DNA from: Apophysomyces variabilis
Taxonomy: Eukaryota > Mucoromycota > Mucoromycetes > Mucorales > Mucoraceae
DNA length: 64,000 nt
NCBI GenBank assembly: GCA_002749535.1
Contig: MZZL01000400.1
Location: 248,001-312,000, forward strand
Direction: 5' to 3'
Below the pieces are notes generated by a model, which was not told the DNA's origin, made no database searches, and worked only from the letters and a program-made list of their open reading frames with translations. This document shows, piece after piece, positions 47,396 through 58,681 of this stretch. Numbering within the stretch: the first letter of the stretch is position 1; each line of letters begins with the position of its first letter. The position numbers and the translations under genes were made by a program.

Positions 47396-48599
47396 ATGAT
47401 GTTCACCGCCTCTCGCATTGCTGTTCGCCCCGCTGTTGCTCCTTTGAGGTAATATATACACGTTACATGACAGCCCGTTTCCTTTTCTATTGGTGCAAAA
47501 TCGCGTACATGGATACACCGTAATATCGATACTCATTCTATCCGCGTTCTGCTTTTCAAATAGCAATGGTGTTCAGGTCCGTAACATGGCTACACTGAAA
47601 GAAAGTAAACTATCGTTTTGACAACATGCTCGACGAAACGCGTTTCGATTAACCAAGCGTAACAATTTATTTTGAATAGTCCAACAACGCTTGAAGTCTG
47701 TCTCCAACATCGAGAAGATTACCAAGTCTATGAAGATGATTGCCTCGACCAAGGTCAACAAGGCCCAGAAGGGTATGGAAGCTGCCCGTGCTTTCGGTGC
47801 TGCTTCTAACTGTAAGTTTATTTTTCTATTTCTTTGGGAACGAGAAAGAAAGAAATTCTTGCTGATAAAGGATGGGTTCTGTTGATGATAGCTCTTTTCG
47901 TGAACGCCGAAACCAAGGTTCCTGAGACCGGCAACACTTTGTTCATTGCTGCCTCTTCTGACCGTGGTCTTTGCGGTGGTATCCACAGCAGTGTTTCCAA
48001 GGCTACCCGTCGTGCTATCGAAGAAAAGCCCGACTCCAAGTTGGTTGTTCTTGGTGACAAGCCCAAGGCCCAGTTGAGCCGTACTCTCCGCAACAACTTG
48101 GCGGTGACTTTCAACCAGATTGGTAAGGACGTTCCCACTTTCGCTGAGGCCAGTTCTATTGTGGATGTGATCAAGGCCGAGGGTGTTGAATTCGACAACG
48201 TCAACGTCGTCTACAACAAGTTCATCTCCGTCATTTCCTACGAAGCCGACACCATTCCCGCTTTCTCGGAAGAAACTTTCAAGTCTTCTCCCAACTTCGC
48301 TGTCTACGAAATTGAGGATGATGTGCTCGCCAACTTGCAAGAATTCACTTTGGCTAACTCTGTCTACTGGGCATTGGCTGAGGGTCACGCCGCCGAAATG
48401 TGCGCTAAGCGTGCTGCTATGGAGAACGCCACCAAGAACGCCGGTGAGATGATCACTAAGCTTACCATGACCTATAACCGTGGTCGTCAAGCCGTGATTA
48501 CCAACGAATTGAGTAAGTTGTTTATGCATGATATGGGTTATGTGGGTTATCTAATGCTTTCCGTTAGTCGATATTATTACTGGTGCCTCCGCTTTGTAA
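47396..48599 (+). CDS. ATP3: Mitochondrial ATP synthase subunit gamma
   Basis: Five exons (47396-47448, 47564-47604, 47680-47811, 47892-48512, 48568-48599) give 292 aa in perfect phase. A presequence (MMFTASRIAVRPAVAPLRSN) precedes the conserved N-terminal helix (LKEIQQRLKSVSNIEKITKS, MKMIASTKVNKAQKGM), the SSDRGLCGGIHSSVSK motif, and the C-terminal helix (MENATKNAGEMITKLTMTYN) through RGRQAVITNELIDIITGASA. This is the central rotor stalk of F1, turning inside the alpha3beta3 ring. Codon use is strongly biased as in uL13 and eS31. As a result a 318-codon antisense frame is open opposite exon 4, which is an artefact. Confidence 0.97.
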
Positions 48600-49966
48600 A
48601 TTCCATAACCAATACGAGCGTACATTGGTCTTAAGGAACAGGACAGGACTCTGTTGCTTTGTTTAAAAAATAAACCTTTTCTTAGCATTATAGAAAAGAG
48701 ACGCGAAACACTAGGGGCAATAGTGAGAGCGTGGTACGCATGTGGGGGAAAAGTTCAAAAGGTACAGAGAGAGAGAGAAGAAGGAAAAATGAGCATGTCA
48801 GCAGATTAAAAGTATTGCTATGATTTCAAGGAAGAAAGATATTAGAACTCTGATCTTGCGAAAGGTTGAAGCTAAATGTGTTGTAAAGGAAGCGGATCGC
48901 TACATACGTAAAATTTCTTCAAAGACATACTGACTTGCAATATGATATACATGTAATACGTACTAGTATCAGAAAAGTGATTGGAATACTTGTATGGACT
49001 GACAAGCTTTCTCAATATCTGACTACGTTTTCAGCAAGTTATTTATTTACTAGTCTTTTTGTACTATGAAGCTGTTTTAGTTGACAGGACACTGTGGGGT
49101 ATCTTGCTTTTGTTAATATTAACCATGCATGAATGAGCTGTCACACAAAGTGCCCGTTCCGTTATGAATATTATAGACACGATCAGCCTTCGTATCCTGA
49201 AATAGGATTCCGCATTTACTTCGGATTCAGTTGTATCATGTCTGATTCGTAATTTCCTCCTTTTATATCATTTCAATTGGCGGTCTTCGTATAAACAACA
49301 AGTCGTGCGAAGCCAGTGTGATAAGCATAGCCGCGTCTTTCTTATTTATTCCAGATTTTATTGTCTTTCCCTTACCGTTGCAGTGTTTCCTGCGGAGGCA
49401 TTTGCTTGCATTCCAACCGAAAAGGTAGCAATTAAAATCGAAGACGATTCATAAGAGGCAGATTGCCGCCATTTTGAAGTTCGTCAACACAGGTTATTTA
49501 AGCGCGTTCGATAAACCATACATTGTATAATGCTAAGGAACGCTTGTATGCCCATGTTGGTCATTGAGCTGAGCTATCCAAGATCAAGTACTACCATCCA
49601 CAAAACGGCAAAAGAGGAAAGACAAGTTGTCTTTCTTACCCTACCGGCAGTCCTGACCGCTCAAATAGTTATGTCATCTTCGTAAATCACGGAGTAGCAA
49701 TATTATGTCTTTTTCTATATTGTCTACCTAACACCGAGGCATCGGCCTAGCGTTCGGAGCATGCTTCATAGCGAACTGCAAGGTTGGATATCCGACGGGT
49801 AGAACGGGAAGGGCAGCATTTTCAGTTTTAAGAATACATGCTATCTGATTTGCCGACAGAGCACCTATGGCAGCGAAAAGGACTCAGTGCGTATATTGTG
49901 TAATATAAGGTCTGTAATTATCAAATGTATTTCGGGCTCAACATATGCAGCAGATGCTACACCCTA
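48600..49966. other. 1.4 kb spacer, no gene recognised
   Basis: AT-rich; short frames only. The first 200 bases are probably 3' untranslated region of ATP3. Confidence 0.45.
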
Positions 49967-50435
49967 TCACTTCGTAGTACTTGCACTGTGAAGATTACAG
50001 GTATCTGATGAGCTGCAGCGTTTGTTGCTTTGGTAGAATGGTTCTTGGTGAAATATATTTTCCTCAGGCAACAATAATCCGTAGAGAACCAATTTTGTGA
50101 GGTAACGACGGAGATCTGTTGATAAAGGGCAGTTCAAAGGAAACAAGCAGGGAGATATCGGGACAAAGAAAGAGCCAGGAAAGATCACCAGAATCCCTGT
50201 TAATCATAGATAAACAAAACAGCAAAGTGTTGTAAGTTAACCGTGTACGACAATTGTGCAAAAAATAGAGAGGCGAAGGTGAACGCTTGACTAACGAAAT
50301 GAAGATGGTATTATTGTCATCTATAGCTGATAGTCTCTGTTTTAACGCATTGATTTGTTCAAATGATCGATCACTTCGATAGAAAGGATGAAATAACGGA
50401 TCGTTGAAAGAAATCATAGCAGCAGATACGTTTAA
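49967..50435 (-). CDS. Possible multi-exon gene, family unknown
   Basis: An exon of 50435-50296 begins after a good acceptor (CAACTTAG) and reads LNVSAAMISFNDPLFHPFYR then FEQINALKQRLSAIDDNNTI, which looks like real protein. A micro-exon of about 8 nt and a last exon ending near 49967 (DLRRYLTKLVLYGLLLPEEN onward) can be joined in frame, but this needs a GTTAGT donor. Alternatively the frame runs on to 50064. An upstream 74-codon frame (50732-50511, MSYPYRQATQPHLLHDKSG) may be an earlier exon. I cannot name a family. Confidence 0.35.
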
Positions 50436-50739
50436 CTAAGTTGATTTCTACTGAAAATCGAATTGCTCGATTACAAGCGAACTAGACCCAATGGAAAGCA
50501 CACTAGCAGACTATGACGAATCATGCGTATCTATGCTGCTGCTGCTACACTGCGTCGAGTCACGTTTGGACCGGTGCGCATTGGTCAGCCCACGGCTATG
50601 GCTGTAAGGAATACTAGGGTGAAGGCCCGCGTGATGCAGAATGGAGAAACAATAGACAGGCAAACAAAAAAAAACGCCACTCTTATCGTGTAGCAAATGG
50701 GGTTGTGTGGCTTGCCGATATGGATACGACATCTCAGCA

Positions 50740-51405
50740 TGTTAATGTTCCAGCCGATATGTAACTGCTGTCACCGGGAACACATGCTTATTTGGCTGGC
50801 TAGATACTGAGCCTGCTTTTCAAAGCCCAAGCCAGACGCAATGAAAGCAGTCCGTTGGACATGTCAGTTTACCGAATCAGTTGTCATCGGTAAAGAAATG
50901 AGCGAAATTTGTTACTACGTGGCAAGAGGGGAAGTTTCACACATCATTTGATTGTTTTAGTACACCGCTCTTCTGGGTGGAAAAAGGAATGGCCGGCAAT
51001 AGTCAGACTTCTGGGCCGTCTGAGGGAAATTGATTTCCGGATCGAATGATTTTGAAATTTTTTTCTTTTTCAGTCGAACGAACGAGCCATTCGTTCTCGG
51101 CGTCATCCCAACTTGGGAATACACGTGGTTATAAATTGATCTGAGGAGATTAAACAGCAGAGTTAGAAAAAAGGAAGAACTGTGTATGCAATTTGAAACC
51201 CTGGTGATGATCTGGGGGTACAAGTATAGATGCTCTCTCTATCACTTCATGCTGATCGTCTCCGCATGCATTTCACGAAGCGTGGTTAAGATTGAAACTC
51301 TGTTTCCTCTATCGCTCTTATTCGTGCAACAAAGGAAGTTCTTTAACCGGAATGAATTTAGTCAGATTATTCCGTGAAATTGGAATACTGAAAAAAGAAA
51401 TTTGA
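50740..51405. other. Spacer, no gene recognised
   Basis: Random short frames; AT-rich. Confidence 0.35.
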
Positions 51406-51858
51406 TCAAGAGTGTAGGAGTATCTGATGGAAAAAGGTCGAACACAGCAAACGTGGCAGAAAAGAAAAAAGAAAGAAACTAAGAATAACAAAAAGGGGGG
51501 AGCTGGTTGATGGCCGCATGATAAGAAACTTGCAGGTTTGGAAAGTCAAACGATGAGGAGACTTAGTCCGACAGGTGGTTTGATTAGATCTGTTAATTAT
51601 TCCGAACGTCTTTGTTGTGCTTGTTGTCCTTCGGGTCTGAGCGCAAAGCGTAATATAACCAAGCAACGAGAGGAACAAGGACGGGAAACCATGTGAAGAT
51701 ACAGGGTAAATCGGCTCTTTCCCTTTTTCATGGCCTGGTTGATTGGCTGCTCGGTTCAGTTGAGAAAAGGGTACTTTCCCATCTTTGAAGAAAAAAAAGT
51801 AAGCATCGCGTGGCATCTCGATATCATGTGAAGCTTTTTCAACAAAGGGCTTTCTCAC
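51406..51858 (-). CDS. Possible small membrane-protein gene, structure unresolved
   Basis: Two overlapping frames on the minus strand look protein-like. One reads ETVRKPFVEKASHDIEMPRD then FFFFKDGKVPFSQLNR (about 51860-51720). Another, about 51720-51600, reads CIFTWFPVLVPLVAWLYYAL then RSDPKDNKHNKDVRNN and a stop, a good membrane helix with a charged tail. I could not find a splice junction joining them in frame, so this may be one gene with an unseen intron, or chance. Confidence 0.3.
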   Translation of the reverse strand: MRKPFVEKASHDIEMPRDAYFFFFKDGKVPFSQLNRAANQPGHEKGKEPIYPVSSHGFPSLFLSLLGYITLCAQTRRTTSTTKTFGIINRSNQTTCRTKSPHRLTFQTCKFLIMRPSTSSPLFVILSFFLFSFLPRLLCSTFFHQILLHS

Positions 51859-52845
51859 TGTTTCTCCGTTCGTCTGTGTTCGTTGTGGGCTGACAAGTCA
51901 TTGGCTGATCGACATGTGAATTCCAAAAATGTAAGGATAGAGACAACATGTGATGCAATTTGCTATCGTCATATCATTATCAACAATGAAATGAAATGAA
52001 GAATTAGAAATGGAGAGGAAAAAATAGATAGTTGCAGTCGGAAAAAGAAATCAGGAAAGGCGAAGTTAGTCGTCGCTAGAAGATGACGTTTTGACCAAGT
52101 GAAAATGTGTGGGACGATCGTTGTTGTACATCGATAGTGTTGGATGAGGTGTTCAGAGACAATAAAGAGCATTGGATGCTTTTTACTCTGGTAACACAGA
52201 ATTTCGTTGTGCGCTTTCTATACAATAATTATCACGCTTAGTGAAATCGTTGTTTGGTATATATTGATTGAATCACTTGCCAGTATTGTCCTGCTCTTTG
52301 CTTTTACGTCCCATTATTTTGTTATTAGCTAAATTATTCTTTTGCTATTTACCTTTTCTTTTTTTTGCTTTATTCTCAATTTCGGTTTTGGATAAACTTT
52401 GTGGACGCAAATCAGCAACTTTGTTTTTATTTTACATTTCTATTAGGTAAGTAAAGTTCTCTTATTTTTGGTTGCGGGGGAAGAAAAAAACAGCTGAAAA
52501 AAAGTGACGCCGGAGACAATATGACATGATCTCTGTGGAGAGGGCGAGTTGAATGAAGACGCCCGGAATCGGATGATCAATTTCAAATCATTTTTATATG
52601 ACGCCGTTGCTAACAGCCTTCTCTTTTCTCTTAACTGCGATTGTGTAGTCGATATATCCTGCTACTTGCAAGCGCTGCTTCACTTTTTTATTCCTTTTAT
52701 TCTTTCTACCTATTCTCTTCGCCTTTGTTTCTACACCTGCACGACATCTTTCCTTATCGTTCCTCGTAACGCAACAAAGCATCCGATCCTTTATCGCGAA
52801 CCAAAATCTCCAAGGCAATTCTAACCCCGCAAGACTACTATTACT
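51859..52845. promoter_or_regulatory. Upstream region of the zinc-finger gene
   Basis: No clear gene; C/T-rich DNA around 52660-52740 lies about 100-180 bases before the start at 52846. Confidence 0.4.
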
Positions 52846-54492
52846 ATGGTTTCTCCAGTACAAAAAGAACACCTTTCCATTCATACTACAACAACAACTA
52901 CGTCAACCCATTCTTCCAATTCTATGGCTGCCCAAGTTCTGGGCAATGGTATCTACCCTTCACCAAGTCCTCCTCCTCTTGATCATACCGACACATTCAT
53001 TTCAGCTGTGGACAGACATTGGATGAAAGGTAAAACCTGAACTCTATTTTTATGCCGTTTCCATGCCAACCAATGCCTTTTTTATTAGCTTCTTCATCCG
53101 CATCGTCGTCCTCGCCCTCAACATTAACTACGCCCATTTCTACCGTCGATTCGCCCGCTTACGGCATGTTAGAAGATCAGGCATTGAGTGTTGGCCAATC
53201 TTCGATGCAATGGATGAACAATCATGCTCGTTACGACGCTCTGTCGCTGTCCGAAGCCTCTTCTATTGGCATGCGTACGCCGGATCTTAATCAGTATCCC
53301 TTGACAGATGCTTCGCCTCAGTTGGTTGACGCCATCTACACCGACTCGAATCCTTGGATGATGTCCTCCGCAACGCCTGTGTACAATAGCCTTGCGATTC
53401 CAAGTACATTATCTGACGATCCAAAATGGACTACTACGGTAAAGTCAAAACTTTATTTTGCATTTCTGTTCGATCGCTCATTCAAAAAATAAACTTTATA
53501 GAATGGCCCAACCAGTGGGGACGGTCAGATGACATGGTGGTCCAATCAAGAAGACGAAGAAGAGGAAGAAGACGACGGCATTGCTACCAGTGCTTCTCCC
53601 TTTGCCTTGACGTCGGGAAGCATCCCGTTGAGCCAGATGTCACGCGCACAGCTGATCGAACGAGTTCTTGAGCTTGAAAAGGAAAGAGCAACTCGTATGA
53701 TGAAGTCAGGTACTAATTCATATTAAAGAAAAAGGAAATTGAGTTTTTGGCTAAACATTTATCGATTCTCTCTAGGCAAACGATTTGGCACAGATGATGA
53801 AGATGAAGTGGAAACTTATCCATGCCGTTGGGTTGGCTGCCATTTCCAGGCTCCTACATTGGACCAGCTGACAACGCACCTTCGTGATGCTCACATTGGC
53901 AGTGGCAAGCCTGCCTACTATTGCGACTGGCTTGGTTGCCCCCGCAACAAGAAACCTTTTATGAAGCGTCACAAGATGCATAACCATATGCGAACCCATA
54001 CGGGTGAAAGACCGTTTGCTTGTACCGTTCAAGGTAAAATAGAAAAAGAAAATGGCACGTAAAAGAAACAAAGATCATTAAACCTTATTTTGCAATGATT
54101 TAGGTTGCAACAAGCGCTTTTCCCGACCTGATTCCCTCAGTACCCATATTAAGACGCATTCCAATGTTCGACCTTACATCTGCCCAGCCCCTGGCTGTGG
54201 CAAGGCCTACTTTCATTCACGTTCCCTTCGCAAACATACAAAATCGTCGCATAGCAAACCACGCGCAGAAAATGAAAAGGAGGACGAGGATGATGAAGGC
54301 GAGTCTTCGGACGTGAGCAAGCCATCCATCGATCAACCTCAACGAAAAAAGAGATACCATCCTTATGAACGCAAAGAAGACGATATCACCCAATCTTCTC
54401 TCCTCATGGCACCCACCGATATGACCGTACCTCTTTATTCCAAGGTTACCTATGTCCCTATGAAACAAGACAATCTCTTTCCTATATGCTAA
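52846..54492 (+). CDS. C2H2 zinc-finger transcription factor (GLI/ZIC-like finger cluster)
   Basis: Five exons (52846-53029, 53089-53438, 53502-53709, 53776-54033, 54104-54492) give 462 aa in phase. A Ser/Thr/Pro-rich N-terminal half with an acidic run (NQEDEEEEEDDG) may be the activation region. It is followed by a leucine-rich helix (MSRAQLIERVLELEKERATR) and four C2H2 fingers in about residues 255-370: CRWVGCHFQAPTLDQLTTHL, CDWLGCPRNKKPFMKRHKMH with HTGERPF linker, CTVQGCNKRFSRPDSLSTHI and CPAPGCGKAYFHSRSLRKHT. Split-cysteine fingers with W-x-x-C spacing are typical of the GLI/ZIC/PacC group. The end has an NLS-like RKKRYHP. Targets are unknown. Confidence 0.9.
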
Positions 54493-54695
54493 AACCGTCT
54501 TGGTGCCGGGCGCCTTTTCCCACTCACTTATGTTAGACTTATGACCCAAAAAAGAGACCTTTTCTTTGTGTTTGCATTCTTTCATTATTTTTTTTTTCCT
54601 TTTTGCCTTCTCATCGTATTCGCTCCCTCGTTCTCTTCTTTTTCTGTATATACCAGCCTTTTCTTTCTTTTATTTATTTATTATGTTTCCTTTAT

Positions 54696-54730
<35 letters not shown>

Positions 54731-54857
54731 ATTACTGTTATTACCGTCGCGCAGATATCTTTTTATCCCCTCTCTGAAATAAACATCATATTATATCCCC
54801 ATTAAAATATTCCCAAAAATACTTTTTAATTCTTTGATGAAGTGTTGCCTTTTTCTT
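54493..54857. other. Convergent 3' spacer (T-rich, TTG repeat)
   Basis: Very T-rich on the plus strand with a TTG microsatellite; contains the 3' untranslated regions of the convergent zinc-finger and CWF19-like genes. Confidence 0.5.
54697..54730. repeat. TTG trinucleotide microsatellite
   Basis: About eleven TTG units in the 3' region of the zinc-finger gene. Confidence 0.95.
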
Positions 54858-57266
54858 TTAAGCATCTAAAGCAGAAGTCCAGTCCCATTTTGACCAGGAC
54901 TTGAGAAACGCTTGTTGACGGCTACGATTTTCACTTTGATGATGGTATTTTGGCCGACGCCAGCGTTCTGGTCCAATGTCAAGCATGCCTGCAATCACTT
55001 CTTTGCCAAACCAGTACGGAAACTCTTTTCCATTCTCGATAACGTGACCATATCCCTCATCCAATCCACACCAAACATGGAAATACGGTAGGTTCTTGAC
55101 CATTGAGTTCCGGAATCCTCGACTTGACGTCTCGATGAGCTTTTTGTGTTGCGTCCATTCTTCCTCTATCCCCAAGATTGCTTCCTATGATTATTTAGCC
55201 CTTTATCTAGCTCATGCACGGTGCTTACCTTGAAGTAGGCTGCTGAGTCTTCATAGACATGATATGGTATAGGAATAGCCTCAATGACTGTATGCCGATG
55301 ACTACGTAAATTGGTCACGGTTTCCATGAAGATGACACCGCAGCCTTGTTCATTAAACATTTGTAAAAGACATTTTTGGAAATTCTAGATCTTGTATCAG
55401 CAGCGATCTTGATAGATGGGTTATTTAACACTTACCCTCACTTCACTCCATACATCGTCATCACACTCAAGCATTGACGTGACATGCTGTAGTGGTACGA
55501 TCAAACAGTGACCTGGTGTAAGCTCTTGGACATTTGGTAACGCCAGATATGTCTGAGTTCCTAAAGAAATCATAGCACATTGAGGCGGTTCTGAATCGTG
55601 ATAGCAAAAGCGACATTTCTCAAGTGCTTGCTGTGTTCGTTTATAGTCTATTTCAAATTGTGTGTAAGCATAGTAATCCATGGATTTTTGTTAATTTACC
55701 TTGGATGGCGTAGCGCATCTTTTGTTCTTCCGATACTCCTTTTTTCGCTGCCATCACATCAGCCTTTTCGTCCATATAGTCTAGGTTATTCTACAGCATC
55801 GTTTTAAGCGTCCAATTCAAAACGGATAACTCTCGGGTTACCTCAAAGCTTGCATCTGTCATGATTCTGTTCGCAAATTCCATATCCATATTGGTCGCCA
55901 TTCTACTGCCAGCTTTTTCTTGTCGCACCATATCCATCAGAGACATAGTATCATCAACAGTACCGTACTTGAGCCGTTCGCCTGTAACAGGATCATGGGT
56001 TCCTTTGTATCTTTCTTTCCCTTTCATTTTTCCTGTATTTTGCTCTTTTGACAAGGCATAGTCGTACAAACGACCTTCACGGTCCACTGTTGGAAGTACC
56101 GCCACTGTCTGACCATTATCCGACTAAGCTGGGGTTTAACTAACGAACAAAGTTTTGCTGTACAATGTAGACCTTACCGATTGCACTACCACGCCTGACT
56201 GAGCTGCTTCGTAACGTTGTGCTTGGATTTCATATTCCCTTTCAAGCTCCTCTACATTATCTGCATTCATCAGCCTTGCTTTGACAAGCTTCGCGTTCAG
56301 CATGTTCAGTTCATCTCTGGATAGTGCTGGTTCTGCAGAAAATGCTTTAGGTAGCTCATGCTGTGTTATAATCACAGGCGTTCTGGGTTCATTCTCCTTC
56401 GTGGCATCCGCAAGTTTCTTCGCTGCTTGATCAGGTGATGGAGAACGACGTCTTCGTTTGGTTTCCCGTCCAAATTCATCCATATCCTGGCCGCGTTCAG
56501 CCGGTCGCCGAAAGGTTTTCTGAGATGCATTTGTATCCGTGAACATAAATGTTCGAGACGATAATCGATCATCACGGTGTTCCCTTCTTCCCGAACCATT
56601 GCCCTTTCTCTTTTGTTTATCGAGATATTCGCGTTCGTCCATAGCTTCTTTGAACTTCTCGTACGACTAGACATGTTGCGCATGTTACAAAAAAATCATG
56701 CGGTGGCAAGTTAAACTTACGCCGTATCTTTCGAGCGCCACTTCTTCCAAAGGCCGGCCATCCTTCTCCGCTTGTTCCATGATACGTTTCAATTTCATCA
56801 TGCGCCAACCTGACCCTGCATCACCAAATTTGATAGTCGATTTCGGTGCCTCCGGATATTGATCAACAGATATACCACTCTTCAAGTGAACATTTAGTTC
56901 TCTGTCACTGACTTTGATCTAATCATTTCTTAGAGAAACAGAACAGTGTATTGTATTTCCAACCTCGTCTGGGTGCGGTTTTAAGGTCTCCGGTTTCGTC
57001 TTGGCGGTGCCAAACGAGCCAAAATCCATAGATTCGTCCAACATCCAGCCATGGCGAGCTGATCCTTGTTTCGGTGCTTGTACGCTGCCTTCAGGCGCTT
57101 GCGACTGACTGGATGTTGTTTCCGTATCAGTTTTTTCGACCCATAATGACGGATCAGAATAATCGATCTCTGGTTCGCTTTCGGAATGGTCCTGCTTCGA
57201 TGACTTCTTGTGTTTCTTCTCTTTTTTGTCTTTCTTTGATTTTTTAGATCGTTTATGCTCTCCCAT
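54858..57266 (-). CDS. CWF19-like (CWF19L2/Cwf19) splicing factor
   Basis: Eight exons (57266-56964, 56918-56721, 56666-56178, 56123-55842, 55790-55700, 55647-55436, 55384-55229, 55184-54858) give 685 aa in perfect phase. A Lys/Ser-rich start (MGEHKRSKKSKKDKKEKKHK) is followed by low-complexity and RRRRSPSPD regions. Then come the two CwfJ domains: KCRFCYHDSEPPQCAMISLG, the HIT-like TPGHCLIVPLQHVTSM, and YFHVWCGLDEGYGHVIENGK to the end. Cwf19 proteins join late spliceosomes and promote breakdown of the post-splicing intron lariat complex in the nucleus. The gene is head-to-head with the NOSIP-like gene. Confidence 0.93.
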
Positions 57267-57371
57267 GGTGACAGTGAAGAACAGTCGAAAACTGGCAAAT
57301 TCACTGGTCGGCCGAAGTCTTTTGTGACAGCTTTGTCGCACACCTGCTCTTGTGTTCTCTCTTTCTCTCCT
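57267..57371. promoter_or_regulatory. 105-bp bidirectional promoter of CWF19-like and NOSIP-like genes
   Basis: The two start codons face away from each other with only 105 bp between them, so both transcription starts and any shared elements must lie here or inside the coding leaders. Contains a pyrimidine-rich run (TTCTCTCTTTCTCTCC, 57355-57370) just before the NOSIP-like start. Confidence 0.7.
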
Positions 57372-58627
57372 ATGCCTCGTCACTCAAAAAATAACACAGC
57401 TTCGAGCGTTTTTACATACCATGAAGCTAAATCGCTTGATTACGGTACAAAACGGGTGAGTTTAATGACGATCTGCTGCTTGATTCACTTAATGATCGAT
57501 TATTAGCAACGCATCGGACGCGATTCTTTTCGAGAATACAATGCCTGTTTTTTGTGTCTTCAAACAGCAAGAGATCCCGTAGCATGTTCGCACGGTCATC
57601 TTGCATGTAGAGAGTGCATGTACGAGTTCATCTTGACACAGAAACAAAACATCAAAAGGGAACAACGTCAGTTAGAGCTGAAGTTACTTGAACTCCAGGA
57701 GAAAAAGTTACAATCGGCTGAAGAAGCAAGACAAGCACTGCTGGACGAATTCGAAAAAACGCAAACGAGTATGTTAGGGAACAGAAAGTCCTTCAAGGAA
57801 GAGAAGAACCCATCGAACAAGTCGGAACCCAAGTCGGATCGTGGGTCGATTGGTAAGAAGAATTGCGGATTCGTTTATTCATTCTATATTCAATTCATAT
57901 AACAGCTTCTATTACATCTGACTCTGCATCTTCGTCTAAGAAGCGTAAATTCGAATTGACTGAAGAAGAAATTGCAGCAAACAACGAAAAAGACATTGAG
58001 AAGGCATCTCAAAAATTGGCGGAAGAAAAGGCTGAGGCATCCAAGGCAAAACTAGCAAGTTTCTGGCTTGTATGTTACTTGTAGCTTTGCATTGCTTTGA
58101 TGTCTAATCATCTGTATCTAGCCAACTTTGACACCGGAAGCCCAAGTTCAAGGTAAAGACGAGATAAAAGCTGTCCAACCTCAGCCTATGTGCACAGCAA
58201 GCAAAGAAGCGCACGCCATCAGGTAACCAGTGCAAAATGTTGTTTGGCTGGCGTACTAACGGGCTTTGGCGTTTCATTAGCATAAAATCTTTGATAGAAG
58301 TCAAATTCCAAACAGAAGACGGCAAGAAGGATAAAAACGTTTGTCCTGCCTGCTTGAAGTCATTATCAAACGCGATAAAGTTTTCCGGTAAGTTACTACT
58401 ACTTATGCTATACACTATCTCACATCTAAACTTTAGTCATGCGAAACTGTGGCCACGTTATCTGCAATGCGTGCACGGATATGTTTGTAAAAAAGTCAAA
58501 GAAATGTTATGTATGCGAGAAGAAGACGAAATCCAAAGATATAGTAGATATGAGTGCAGAAGGGACTGGCTTTGTTGGCGGAAGTACGGCAGCTATGGCG
58601 GAAAAGTGGGGCCTTGCATTTCAGTAA
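57372..58627 (+). CDS. NOSIP-like U-box/RING protein
   Basis: Six exons (57372-57455, 57507-57852, 57906-58069, 58122-58222, 58281-58387, 58437-58627) give 330 aa in phase. It starts MPRHSKNNTASSVFTYHEAK, the hallmark N-terminus of NOSIP, followed by the first half of a split U-box/RING (CFLCLQTARDPVACSHGHLA, CREC), a long Lys/Glu coiled coil, and the second half (VCPACLKSL, MRNCGHVICNACTDMF, KKCYVCEKK) with the family ending EGTGFVGGSTAAMAEKWGLA FQ. NOSIP proteins are E3 ligase-like nuclear proteins found in step-II spliceosomes. Convergent with the helicase gene, 54 bp apart. Confidence 0.93.
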
Positions 58628-58681
58628 TAAACAAAACGGTGCTGTTGTATTATGCAATATGTGATATTTAATGTAAGATAT

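Noticed and set aside
47573..48529. 318-codon open frame antisense to ATP3
   Set aside because: It mirrors the strongly biased codons of ATP3 exon 4 and crosses its introns. The sense gene is certain and no domain is seen on the antisense side.
51223..51223. Minus-strand frame 51223-50957 as a gene
   Set aside because: No protein-like pattern; contains a basic low-complexity run only.
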